From Natronosporangium sp035305625 (GTDB lineage: Bacteria > Actinomycetota > Actinomycetes > Mycobacteriales > Micromonosporaceae), in NCBI GenBank assembly GCA_963809545.1, contig CAWEKD010000005.1, forward strand, positions 1,178,001-1,242,000: a DNA stretch of 64,000 nt. Direction: 5' to 3'. Of this stretch, positions 8,312-18,869 are shown piece after piece. The translations under genes were made by a program, and so were the position numbers. How positions within the stretch are numbered: the first letter of the stretch is position 1; every line of letters begins with the position of its first letter. The notes below the pieces were generated by a model. That model had not been told where the DNA came from, ran no database searches, and saw nothing but the letters and a program-made list of their open reading frames with translations.

Positions 8312-8659
8312 ATGGAGCTGTCGCTGGCGACCCGCGAGGTGGCCGGTCACACCGTGGTGGAAGTACGGGGTGAGGTTGATGTCTACACCGCGCCGGAGCT
8401 GCGGGAACGCCTCCTTGAGATCATCGACGGGGGCGCCACCCGGGTGGTGGTGGACCTGCGCCCGGTTGACTTCATGGACTCCACCGGGCTGGGAGTGCTG
8501 GTTGGGGCGCTGAAGCGACTTCGGATGGCCGAGGGCGACCTGTCTCTGGTGTGCGACAGCGAAAAGCTACTGAAGATTTTCCGGATCACCGGGCTGGACC
8601 GGGTGTTCGCCCTGCACGAGTCGGTGGAGGCGGCAACCACCGGGCCGGCTGCTGGGTGA
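8312..8659 (+). CDS. bldG: Anti-sigma factor antagonist (STAS), BldG orthologue
   Basis: 115 residues, a complete STAS domain of SpoIIAA/BldG size. VVEVRGEVDVYTAPELRERL, VVVDLRPVDFMDSTGLGVLVG and LKIFRITGLDRVF closely follow BldG of Streptomyces. The Ser of DSTGLG (near residue 57) is the expected phosphorylation site of the partner-switching cycle. Unphosphorylated antagonist would bind the anti-sigma partner encoded next door and release a sigma factor controlling differentiation or stress. The ATG is fixed by the unusually long Shine-Dalgarno. The following anti-sigma gene starts within a few bases. Confidence 0.9.
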   Translation: MELSLATREVAGHTVVEVRGEVDVYTAPELRERLLEIIDGGATRVVVDLRPVDFMDSTGLGVLVGALKRLRMAEGDLSLVCDSEKLLKIFRITGLDRVFALHESVEAATTGPAAG

Positions 8660-8664
8660 GGCGC

Positions 8665-9084
8665 ATGCCCACGGTACGGCTAGCGTTCACCTCGGCGCCC
8701 CGCTATGTGCGCACCGCCCGGCTGGTCGGGGTGGCGATGGCGCGCCGGGCGGGAGTCGCCGACGAGCTGCTGGACGAGGTGCGGCAGGCGGTCGGGGAGG
8801 CGTGCGGCCGTGCGGTCGCGCGGCACCAGCGCCACGGCATCCAGGAGCTCATCCGGGTGGAGATGACCGACGACGGCCCGTACACCGTGCGGGTGATCGA
8901 CGCGTGCGGCGCCGCGCCCTGCCCGAAGGCGGCGGGTGAGGGCGGTGACGACGACGAGGACACCGATCGGATGGCGGACACCCTGCTCGCCGGGTTGGTC
9001 CAGGATTTACAGATTCGTTCCGGCCCGGAGGGCACCGAGGTGACCATGGTGTGGCCGGTTCGGCGTCGTTCATACGGCCGTTGA
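8665..9084 (+). CDS. Anti-sigma regulatory factor, HATPase_c family, partner of BldG
   Basis: 139 residues from ATG 8665; GTG 8656, overlapping the bldG stop, is an in-frame alternative adding three residues. VRLAFTSAPRYVRTARLVGVAMARRAGV and LLDEVRQAVGEACGRAVARH match the N-terminal helices and N-box (E-A-C, E/N position) of SpoIIAB/RsbW-like kinases, as in the Streptomyces gene downstream of bldG. The family binds ATP and sequesters a sigma factor; kinase activity is uncertain because the G-boxes are degenerate here (an acidic GGDDDEDTDRMADTLLAGLV stretch replaces the ATP lid region). Co-transcribed with bldG. Confidence 0.85.
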   Translation: MPTVRLAFTSAPRYVRTARLVGVAMARRAGVADELLDEVRQAVGEACGRAVARHQRHGIQELIRVEMTDDGPYTVRVIDACGAAPCPKAAGEGGDDDEDTDRMADTLLAGLVQDLQIRSGPEGTEVTMVWPVRRRSYGR

Positions 9085-9235
9085 CTACCACGGGTGGTGG
9101 AGCTGGGGCTGACTGTTACCACGCCGGTTGTCGCTTGGCAAGCCTGAGCGTTCTGGGATTTCACGGGTTCCGGCCGGAATCTAGTTGATCGATCCTGTGG
9201 GCCCGGCCGGCCCGGCCGGGCGCCCGCACGGGGGC

Positions 9236-9865
9236 ATGGGGCGTCGTCCCGTACCCACAGGAGGCAGAAGTGAATCGCAGGTCCCTGCTTGCCCGGATGG
9301 GCAAGCGAGCCGGCTGGTCGTGGCCGCGCTGGTGACAGCGGCGGTCGCCATCACCCTGACGCCCGCTCCCGCCGCCGCTCAGATGGACCCACCGTGGATT
9401 ATTCCGCCGGGCGGTTGGTGCTACGACAACTCGTTCGTCGTCAACAGCGTCGTCGGCCAGGTGCATGAGCAGTACGGCCCCACCAAGCATTTCGACAATC
9501 AGAGCAGCGTGCCGGTGACCTGGACGGAGTCGATCTCGGTCACGCACACGTTCCGTAGCACCACGACTACCACCACGACCTTCGAAGGTGGGGTGGACTT
9601 CTGGATCATCAAGTCGGCGGTGCGTAAGCAGACCACCGTGCAGATCGAGGACAGCATCACCGTGAACGAGACCTCCAGCATGACGGTGACGGTGCCGCCG
9701 CACACGCTGATGTTCGCCGCTTACGGCGCCTTCAAGACCGAGATCCGCGGCACCTATGGCCAGTTGAAGTACGAGTGCGGGACCTACAACTACGACACGT
9801 ACATCAGCGGTCCGGTGACCGTGTACGCCTTGGAGTCGGTCGGTTGGAGTACTTGGGACGCCTGA
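9236..9865 (+). CDS. Secreted protein of unknown function, aerolysin-like beta pattern
   Basis: 209 residues from ATG 9236. The N-terminus has a hydrophobic core (RLVVAALVTAAVAITL) and AAAQ, a good signal-peptidase I site, so the mature protein starts near QMDPPW. The mature part has long Thr/Ser-alternating strands (SVTHTFRSTTTTTTTF, TTVQIEDSITVNETSS) and MTVTVPPHTLMFAAYG, reminiscent of the pore-forming module of ETX/MTX2 (aerolysin-type) proteins; two cysteines may form a disulfide. The family link is inferred. The best ribosome site (AGGAGG near 9260) belongs to GTG 9270 in another frame, which reads MNRRSLLARMGKR and soon stops, so a single-base indel in the signal-peptide region is suspected. 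Confidence 0.6.
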   Translation: MGRRPVPTGGRSESQVPACPDGQASRLVVAALVTAAVAITLTPAPAAAQMDPPWIIPPGGWCYDNSFVVNSVVGQVHEQYGPTKHFDNQSSVPVTWTESISVTHTFRSTTTTTTTFEGGVDFWIIKSAVRKQTTVQIEDSITVNETSSMTVTVPPHTLMFAAYGAFKTEIRGTYGQLKYECGTYNYDTYISGPVTVYALESVGWSTWDA

Positions 9866-9928
9866 TCGTCAGGTGACGCACTCACCGGGCTCGGTGCGAC
9901 TCGCGGCGGGCCTAGGGAGCGCTGTCCT

Positions 9929-9960
9929 CGGTGCCGGGGTCCGTGTGGGCCCCGGCACCG
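9929..9960 (+). terminator. Hairpin terminator after the secreted-protein gene
   Basis: An 11-bp stem, GGTGCCGGGG extended by one C-G pair against CCCCGGCACC, around a loop of about 10 nt. It lies 64 nt after the stop at 9865 and has no T-run. Confidence 0.6.
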
Positions 9961-10110
9961 GCGTGTGTACCGACCGTAGCCAACTGGCGGCGGTCACCGG
10001 CGAGCAGAATTTCACTCGAAGTGATGATCTCGGTGGAGATCAGTAACGCTGGTGGGTTGAACCGGGTGTGAACTGCGATCTTGGGCAGAAAACGCACAGC
10101 TGGGCGGGGC

Positions 10111-10143
10111 ACGTGTGACGGCTCACACGTCAGCCAGTAGAGT
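10111..10143 (+). promoter_or_regulatory. Palindrome over the probable hppA promoter
   Basis: ACGTGTGA (10111-10118) and TCACACGT (10123-10130) form a perfect 8-bp inverted repeat with a 4-nt centre. TAGAGT at 10138-10143 is a plausible -10; the hexamer 17 bp upstream of it falls inside the palindrome, so a bound protein would cover the -35. The half-sites resemble CRP-type TGTGA/TCACA but with a 4-nt rather than 6-nt gap. Confidence 0.45.
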
Positions 10144-10240
10144 ACCCCGGGTCATTCCGAGTGCCCTGCTCGGTTGGTGCCGGTCAGGGGCATGGCCCAG
10201 GCCCTGGCCGGGCCGACAGCGTTTTCCGTACAGGAGGACA

Positions 10241-12652
<2,412 letters not shown>

Positions 12653-12680
12653 CCAGGTAACCGGTCCTGACCGGTGAAGA

Positions 12681-12728
12681 AAGAGCATATGTGCCGAACC
12701 GCGACCGCGGTTCGGCACATATGCTCTT
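12681..12728. terminator. 48-bp near-perfect palindrome, terminator of hppA
   Basis: 12681-12702 is the exact reverse complement of 12707-12728, with GACC at the tip. AAGA precedes it and CTCTTGA follows. A 22-bp uninterrupted stem is far longer than needed for a terminator. It lies 29 nt after the hppA stop and upstream of topA. Confidence 0.8.
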
Positions 12729-12878
12729 GATCGTCTGTAAGAGGACAGGCACACGCGGAGGTCAGCGAGGTATGTTGCCGGTGTCATCCACCGCATCGGT
12801 GTACGGTGTCGCCGTGGTACGTCACCGCGTGTGTCGTGACGGTTGATGTCCGTTTCCACCAACGATCGCAGGAGTACC

Positions 12879-15626
12879 GTGCCGAGCACCGCCAACCAGC
12901 AGACCCGCCTGGTCGTCGTCGAGTCCCCGGCCAAGGCCCGGACGATCTCTGGCTACCTGGGCCCGGGATGGGTCGTCGAGGCGAGCTTGGGGCATATCCG
13001 AGACCTGCCGGCCGGTGCCAAGCAGCTGCCGGACAAGTACAAGAAGGAGCCCTGGGCCTACCTCGGGGTGAACGTCGACGCCGACTTCGAGCCGATCTAC
13101 ATCGTCAACCCGGACCGGGCCAAGCACGTCACCAAGCTGCGGTCTCTGCTGAAGGAGGCCGACGAGCTCTACCTGGCCACGGATGAGGACCGGGAAGGGG
13201 AAGCGATCGCCTGGCACCTGGTGGAGGCGCTGAAGCCGAAGGTGCCGGTGCGGCGGATGGTGTTCCACGAGATCACCCGACCGGCGATCGAAGCGGCGGT
13301 AGCCAACCCGCGGGAGATCAACCGCGATCTGGTGGACGCCCAGGAGACCCGGCGGATCCTGGACCGGCTGTACGGCTACGACGTGTCCCAGGTGCTGTGG
13401 AAGAAAGTGCAGCGCGGGCTGTCGGCCGGTCGGGTGCAGTCCGTGGCCACCCGGATCGTGGTGGAGCGGGAACGCGCCCGGATGGCTTTCCGCTCCGCCG
13501 AATACTGGGACGTCACGGCCACGTTGGCGGTGACCCCGGAGGAAGCCACCTCGGAGGGGCCGCGCTCGTTCACCGCCACCCTGGTGGCGTTGGATGGTGA
13601 CCGGATCGCCACCGGTAAGGACTTCGAACCGACCACCGGCGAGCTCAAGCGGGGCGTGGACGCGGTCCACCTGGACGGTGACGGCGCCCGAGGGTTGGCG
13701 GCCCGGCTGGAGGGGCGGCCGTTCACGGTCACCCGGGTGGAGACCAAGCCGTACCGCCGGAAGCCGTACCCACCGTTCATCACCTCCACACTGCAGCAGG
13801 AGGCCGCGCGCAAGCTGCGGATGTCCTCGGCGGTCACGATGCGGGTGGCGCAGCGGCTGTACGAGAACGGCTACATCACCTACATGCGGACCGACTCGGT
13901 CAACCTGTCCGAGACCGCGATCGCGGCCGCCCGGGCGCAGATCGCCGACCTGTACGGGGAACGGTTCGTTCCACCGCAGCCACGGCACTACACCCGGAAG
14001 GTGAAGAACGCCCAGGAGGCGCACGAGGCGATCCGGCCGGCCGGGGACACCTTCCGCACCCCGGGTGAGGTGGCCGACGAACTGTCGGTAGAGGAGCTCA
14101 AGCTCTACGAGCTGATTTGGCGTCGGACCATCGCCTCCCAGATGACCGATGCGGTCGGCTCCTCGGTGTCGGTGCGGATCCGGGCGGTCTCCAGCAGCGG
14201 GGAGGAGTGCGACTTCGCCGCTACCGGTAAGACCATCACCGATCCGGGGTTCCTGAAGGCGTATGTGGAGTCCAGCGACGACTCCGAGGCTGAGGCCGAG
14301 GACGCGGAGCGGCGGCTGCCGACCCTGGTCAAAGACCAGCCGCTGGTGGCTGAGCAACTGACCGCGGGGGAGCACCACACCCAGCCGCCCGCGCGGTACA
14401 CCGAGGCGAGCCTGGTCAAGGCGCTGGAGGAGCTGGGGATCGGCCGGCCGTCCACGTACGCCTCGATCATGCAGACCATCCAGGACCGGGGCTACGTCTT
14501 CAAGCGGGGGCAGGCGCTGATCCCCTCGTTCACCGCGTTCGCGGTGGTGGGGCTACTGGAGCAGCACTACCCGCGGCTGGTCGACTACGACTTCACCGCC
14601 GCGCTGGAGGACCAGCTGGACGGCATCGCGGCGGGCCAAGCGAGGCGGGTCGAATTCCTGCGGGCGTTCTACTTCGGGACCGGTGACGGCCGATCCGACG
14701 CGGTCACCCCGCCGGGCGGGTTGAAGAAGCTGGTCACCGAGAAGCTGGGTGAGATCGACGCCCGGGAGGTCAACTCGATTCCGCTGTTCACCGACGACCA
14801 GGGCCGGCAGGTGGTGGTCCGGGTCGGCCGGTACGGCCCGTACTTGCAGCGGTTCCGCCCTGGTCAAGAGGAGGAGAGCGGCGAGGGAGACCGGGTGCCG
14901 ATCCCGGACGGGTTGGCCCCGGACGAGCTCACCCCGCAGAAGGTGGCGGAGCTGTTCCTCAGCGGGGGTGGGGAGCGGAAGCTGGGTGACCACCCGGAGA
15001 CCGGTGAGCCGATCGTGCTCAAGTCCGGCCGCTACGGTCCATACGTTTCGCACGGCGACAAGAACGTCTCGCTGCTGCGCTCCCAGTCACCCGAGACATT
15101 GACGCTGGAGGACGCGCTCAAGCTGCTCAGCCTGCCTCGGCTGGTGGGGACCGACCCGAACGGGGTGGAGATCTACGCCGCGTCTGGTCGGTACGGCCCA
15201 TACCTCAAGCGGGGAGACGACACCCGCTCCTTGGAGAGCGAGGAGCAGCTGTTCACGTTGACCGTGGAGCAGGCGTTGGCGCTGCTGGCGGCGCCCAAGA
15301 CCCGCGGGCGGCGGAGCACGGCGCCGTTGAAGGAGCTCGGCGAGGACCCGATGACCGGCCGGCCAGTGGTGATCAAGGATGGTCGGTTTGGGCCGTACAT
15401 CACCGACGGGGAGACCAACGTGTCACTACGTCGGGGGATGACCGTGGAGAATGTGGACTTGGGGCAGGCGTCGCAGCTGCTGATGGAGAAGCGGTCTCAG
15501 GATCCCGCTCCCCGCAAGCGGGCGACGAAGGCCGCGGCCAAGACCGCCAAGAAGACCGCTGCGAAGAAGACCACGGCGAAGAAAGCCGCCGCCAAGAAGG
15601 CCACGGGCGGGAAGTCTGAGGACTGA
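12879..15626 (+). CDS. topA: DNA topoisomerase I (type IA), omega protein
   Basis: 915 residues. GTG 12879 is chosen for the GCAGGAG upstream and the PSTANQQTRLVVVESPAKA start; two ATGs at 12843/12846 are in frame. The toprim domain has LVVVESPAKARTI and ATDEDREGEAIAWHL. The active-site tyrosine lies in ENGYITYMRTDSVNLS. The C-terminal half has four copies of the G-R-Y/F-G-P-Y repeat domain without zinc cysteines, then a Lys/Ala-rich tail (KKTAAKKTTAKKAAAKK) typical of actinobacterial TopA, which binds DNA. It relaxes negative supercoils during transcription and replication. Confidence 0.97.
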   Translation: MPSTANQQTRLVVVESPAKARTISGYLGPGWVVEASLGHIRDLPAGAKQLPDKYKKEPWAYLGVNVDADFEPIYIVNPDRAKHVTKLRSLLKEADELYLATDEDREGEAIAWHLVEALKPKVPVRRMVFHEITRPAIEAAVANPREINRDLVDAQETRRILDRLYGYDVSQVLWKKVQRGLSAGRVQSVATRIVVERERARMAFRSAEYWDVTATLAVTPEEATSEGPRSFTATLVALDGDRIATGKDFEPTTGELKRGVDAVHLDGDGARGLAARLEGRPFTVTRVETKPYRRKPYPPFITSTLQQEAARKLRMSSAVTMRVAQRLYENGYITYMRTDSVNLSETAIAAARAQIADLYGERFVPPQPRHYTRKVKNAQEAHEAIRPAGDTFRTPGEVADELSVEELKLYELIWRRTIASQMTDAVGSSVSVRIRAVSSSGEECDFAATGKTITDPGFLKAYVESSDDSEAEAEDAERRLPTLVKDQPLVAEQLTAGEHHTQPPARYTEASLVKALEELGIGRPSTYASIMQTIQDRGYVFKRGQALIPSFTAFAVVGLLEQHYPRLVDYDFTAALEDQLDGIAAGQARRVEFLRAFYFGTGDGRSDAVTPPGGLKKLVTEKLGEIDAREVNSIPLFTDDQGRQVVVRVGRYGPYLQRFRPGQEEESGEGDRVPIPDGLAPDELTPQKVAELFLSGGGERKLGDHPETGEPIVLKSGRYGPYVSHGDKNVSLLRSQSPETLTLEDALKLLSLPRLVGTDPNGVEIYAASGRYGPYLKRGDDTRSLESEEQLFTLTVEQALALLAAPKTRGRRSTAPLKELGEDPMTGRPVVIKDGRFGPYITDGETNVSLRRGMTVENVDLGQASQLLMEKRSQDPAPRKRATKAAAKTAKKTAAKKTTAKKAAAKKATGGKSED

Positions 15627-15702
15627 TTCTCGGGCAGGCACACTCCTATCAAGATCAAGAGATATAACCGATTCGTCTGTCACGTTGCGTCGTTAACCCG
15701 AG

Positions 15703-15753
15703 TAGGGTTTCATGCCGTGCCAAACCGTGCACGCCGCTCGAAGGGGAACGACG
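15703..15753 (+). promoter_or_regulatory. TAGGGT -10 box and ribosome site of the TetR gene
   Basis: TAGGGT (15703-15708) would start transcripts near 15715. AAGGGGA (15741-15747) then lies 5-6 nt before GTG 15753, giving a leader of about 37 nt. This supports GTG 15753 over the more upstream GTG 15717. Confidence 0.45.
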
Positions 15754-16571
15754 TGACCTCAACTGTCCCTGTCCGTACGCCGGCCAGGTACATCGCCGGT
15801 AGCCCACTGCGCCGAGTGCCGGTGCAAGGGCGCAGCCTCGCCCGAGTGCAGCGCATGCTGGACGCTTGTGCCGCGCTAGTGGACGAGGTGGGGTACGAGG
15901 GGTTGACCACGACCCTGCTCGCGGAGCGAGCCGGGGTCGCAATCGGATCGGTGTATCAGTTCTTCCCGGACAAACGGGCGGTGGTGCAGGCGCTCAGCCA
16001 GCGCAACCTCGTCACCTACCTGGAGCGCCTCACCGAACGACTGGACTCCGGCGAGGTCTCGGACTGGTGGGCGGCGGTGGATACCGCTATCGATGAGTAC
16101 ATCCACATGCACCGGACGATCCCCGGCTTCCGTACCCTCCACTTTGGTGATGTGGATGCGCACCTGCTCGACGACGAGCAGCACAACAACGCGGTGATCG
16201 CCGCGCACCTGGCCGACCTGTTGGCCGGTAAGGTCCCGGCCCCAGACCCGGAGCAGCTGCGGTTCGCTTTGATGATCGCCGTGGAAGTGGCCGACTCTCT
16301 GATCAAGTTGGCGTTCCGGCGGGAAGCGGAGGGGGACCGGCGGGTGGTCGCGGAGGCGAAGAGCCTGATCCGGGACTACCTGCATCGGCGGGTGGCCGGC
16401 CTCCCCGCCGACTCGGTGGAGAGCCCCGACGCAGGATCCGAGGAGCCGCAGGCGACCGCCCCCGGTGGTCAGGCGTCCGCCAGTGCGCGCCCGCCCCAGC
16501 AACCCCACGGTCCGGACGAAAAGATTCTGTCTTCGAGCAGTAATGACTCCTCACACGGACCGTACAGGTGA
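15753..16571 (+). CDS. TetR-family transcriptional regulator
   Basis: 272 residues from GTG 15753; GTG 15717 would add 12. The HTH sits at about residues 30-75: LARVQRMLDACAALVDEVGYEGLTTTLLAERAGVAIGSVYQFFPDKRAVVQAL. The ligand-binding half, with DSLIKLAF, is followed by a disordered 70-residue tail rich in Pro, Ser, Gln. TetR proteins usually repress a neighbouring gene in response to a small molecule. The gene lies between topA and the tmk fusion, a position seen in related genomes, but its target is unknown. Confidence 0.88.
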   Translation: MTSTVPVRTPARYIAGSPLRRVPVQGRSLARVQRMLDACAALVDEVGYEGLTTTLLAERAGVAIGSVYQFFPDKRAVVQALSQRNLVTYLERLTERLDSGEVSDWWAAVDTAIDEYIHMHRTIPGFRTLHFGDVDAHLLDDEQHNNAVIAAHLADLLAGKVPAPDPEQLRFALMIAVEVADSLIKLAFRREAEGDRRVVAEAKSLIRDYLHRRVAGLPADSVESPDAGSEEPQATAPGGQASASARPPQQPHGPDEKILSSSSNDSSHGPYR

Positions 16572-16688
16572 TCGAACCTTAGGGGTAGACCTGCGGGTAA
16601 ACTCGGGGATGGCCGACCTGACCGCGCCGGATACAGTGAGGCGCAGGGTTCGCCTGAGGAGGGCGTTACGCGGAGGAGCGGCCATCAC

Positions 16689-18869
16689 ATGAGTGTCACG
16701 GGGAGGCAGGGCAGCACCTCACCGCAGATCAGCGGGGGGGCAGAGGCGCCCGTGGACCTATCCGGTGTCGGTGCCGCCCGCTCCGTACTGCGGATCCGGC
16801 CGTTCCGCCGGCTGTGGGGAGTGCTGTCGGTCGCCGCGGTCGCCGACTGGGTGGGGATTCTCGCCACCGCCGTCTTCGCCACCACCCTGGTGGAGCCGTC
16901 GTGGGCCAAAGGGGTGGCGTTCGGGGGTGTCATCGGCATCCGGCTGCTGCCGGCGCTGGTGCTGGGCACGGTCGCCGGGGTGATCGCCGACCGGTTTGAC
17001 CGCCGCTACACCCTGCTGGTCAGCGACCTGCTGCGGTTCCTGCTGTTCGCATCCATCCCGGTGGCGTTCCTGGGGGGATTGCCGCAGCTGATCGTGCTGG
17101 GCTGGATGGCGATCGCCATCTTCCTCATCGAGGCGATCACGTTGGTGTGGAACCCCGCCAAGGACGCGGCCGTGCCCAACCTGGTGCCGCGGGCCAGGCT
17201 GGAGGCGGCCAACCAACTGTCACTGATCGCTACGTACGGAGTCGCCCCGGTGCTCGCGGCGCTGCTGCTGGCCGGGATGGAGCCGCTGGCATCCCCGATC
17301 GACGCCCGGATGGAGTGGGAAGCCGGCACCCTCGCCACCCTGGTGGCGCTGTCGCTCAACGCCCTCTCCCGGCTAGCCACCGCGCTGGTGGTGTTCTTCG
17401 GCATCCGGGAGATCAGTGGCCGGGCGGGGACGGCCGCCGCGGTGACCGAGCAGCCCACGCTGCTGCGGCAGTTCTACGAAGGCTGGAAGTACATCGGTCA
17501 GACCCGCCTGGTGCGCGGGCTGGTCCTGGGCATCCTGGGAGCGTTCGCCGCCGGCGGGATCGTGGTCGGCACCGCCCAGTTCTACGCCGCCTCGCTGGGC
17601 GGCGGTAACGCCACCTTCTACCTGCTGTTCGGGCTGATCTTCATCGGTCTCGGGAGTGGAATCGCGCTCGGACCGTGGGCGATCGGGCAGCTGTCCCGCC
17701 GCCGCTGGTTCGGCATCAACATCATGCTGGCCGCGATCGGGGTGATCGTGCTGGCGGTGGCGGTGCACTTGAGCATCGCGGTGGTGGGAGCGCTGCTGGT
17801 GGGGGCCGGCGCCGGGATGGCGCTACTGTCCGGGATGACCCTGCTGGGAGGCGAGGTCACCGATGACGTCCGGGGGCGGGTGTTCGCGTTCGTGCACACC
17901 AGTGTCCGGGCGGTGCTGATGCTGGCGATCGCGGTGACCGGTCCGCTGGCGGGGGCGGGCGGCTCCCGGGTGATCGACCTCGGAGTGGTCTCGGTGCCGG
18001 TGTCGTACCCGCGGCTGCTGCTGTTGGCCGCCGGGGTGTTCGGCATCCTCGCCGGGCGGGTGGCGTTCCGGCAGATGGACGACAAGCCCGGGGTGCCGGT
18101 GCTGGCCGACCTGTGGGGGTCGCTGCGGGGACGGCCGCTGTCGGTGCCGGAGCCGGTGGCGTGGGCCGGCCTGTTCGTGGTGTTCGAAGGCGGGGAGGGC
18201 GCGGGGAAGTCGACCCAGGTCGACCGCCTGGCTCGGGCCCTGCGGGGGCGGGGCCACCAGGTGGTGGTCAGCCGGGAACCGGGCGCCACCGAGTTCGGCG
18301 CCCGGATCCGCGGCATGCTGCTGGGCGGGGTCAATGGACCGGCCGCGCCGACCCCCCGCGCCGAGGCGCTGCTGTACGCGGCGGACCGGGCGCACCACGT
18401 CGCCACCGTGATCCGGCCGGCGCTCGCCCGGGGCGCCGTGGTGATCAGCGACCGGTACGTGGATTCGTCCGTGGCCTACCAGGGCGCCGGGCGTAGCCTG
18501 CCGCGCGAGGACATCACCTGGTTGTCGGACTGGGCCACCGGGCGTCTCAAGCCTGACCTGGTGGTGCTGCTGGACATCCCACCGGAGCTGGGATTGGCCC
18601 GAGTGGACGGCCGAGGCGAGGGGAAGGACCGTCTGGAGTCGGAGTCCTTGGCGTTCCATGAGCGGGTACGCGAGGCCTTCCTCGACCAGGCGGCCGCCGA
18701 CCCCAACCGGTATCTGGTGCTGGACGCCACCCGGCCGGTGGACGAGCTCGCCGCGGAGATCCTGGAGCGGGTGGACCCGATGTTGCCGCCGGTACGGGCG
18801 CCGGAGCCGCAGCCGACCACCCAGCCGGTGACGTCGTTTCGAGACCAGGCGGTGGAGGTCCGTCGGTGA
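16689..18869 (+). CDS. tmk: Bifunctional MFS-type transporter / thymidylate kinase fusion
   Basis: 726 residues. Residues about 35-480 form an MFS-like membrane domain with some 10-12 helices, including the loop motif GVIADRFDRRYTLL. The C-terminal 215 residues are a complete dTMP kinase: P-loop FEGGEGAGKST (about 500-509), SREPGATEFGARIR, DRYVDSSVAYQGAGR and DRLESESLAFHERVREAF. The kinase makes dTDP from dTMP. This MFS-Tmk arrangement occurs in several actinobacteria; the transported substrate is unknown. The last 30 residues are Pro-rich and the stop overlaps holB by 4 bases, so the two replication genes are coupled. Confidence 0.93.
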   Translation: MSVTGRQGSTSPQISGGAEAPVDLSGVGAARSVLRIRPFRRLWGVLSVAAVADWVGILATAVFATTLVEPSWAKGVAFGGVIGIRLLPALVLGTVAGVIADRFDRRYTLLVSDLLRFLLFASIPVAFLGGLPQLIVLGWMAIAIFLIEAITLVWNPAKDAAVPNLVPRARLEAANQLSLIATYGVAPVLAALLLAGMEPLASPIDARMEWEAGTLATLVALSLNALSRLATALVVFFGIREISGRAGTAAAVTEQPTLLRQFYEGWKYIGQTRLVRGLVLGILGAFAAGGIVVGTAQFYAASLGGGNATFYLLFGLIFIGLGSGIALGPWAIGQLSRRRWFGINIMLAAIGVIVLAVAVHLSIAVVGALLVGAGAGMALLSGMTLLGGEVTDDVRGRVFAFVHTSVRAVLMLAIAVTGPLAGAGGSRVIDLGVVSVPVSYPRLLLLAAGVFGILAGRVAFRQMDDKPGVPVLADLWGSLRGRPLSVPEPVAWAGLFVVFEGGEGAGKSTQVDRLARALRGRGHQVVVSREPGATEFGARIRGMLLGGVNGPAAPTPRAEALLYAADRAHHVATVIRPALARGAVVISDRYVDSSVAYQGAGRSLPREDITWLSDWATGRLKPDLVVLLDIPPELGLARVDGRGEGKDRLESESLAFHERVREAFLDQAAADPNRYLVLDATRPVDELAAEILERVDPMLPPVRAPEPQPTTQPVTSFRDQAVEVRR

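Larger units (their letters stand above)
9866..10240. other. 375-bp intergenic region before hppA
   Basis: It holds the hairpin terminator at 9929-9960, a palindrome at 10111-10130 and a TAGAGT -10-like box at 10138-10143. This implies a leader of roughly 90 nt for hppA. No convincing open frame or RNA gene is seen. Confidence 0.6.

Noticed and set aside
13972..13986. LexA-like GAAC-N-GTTC sequence
   Set aside because: It lies inside the topA coding region with no promoter context.
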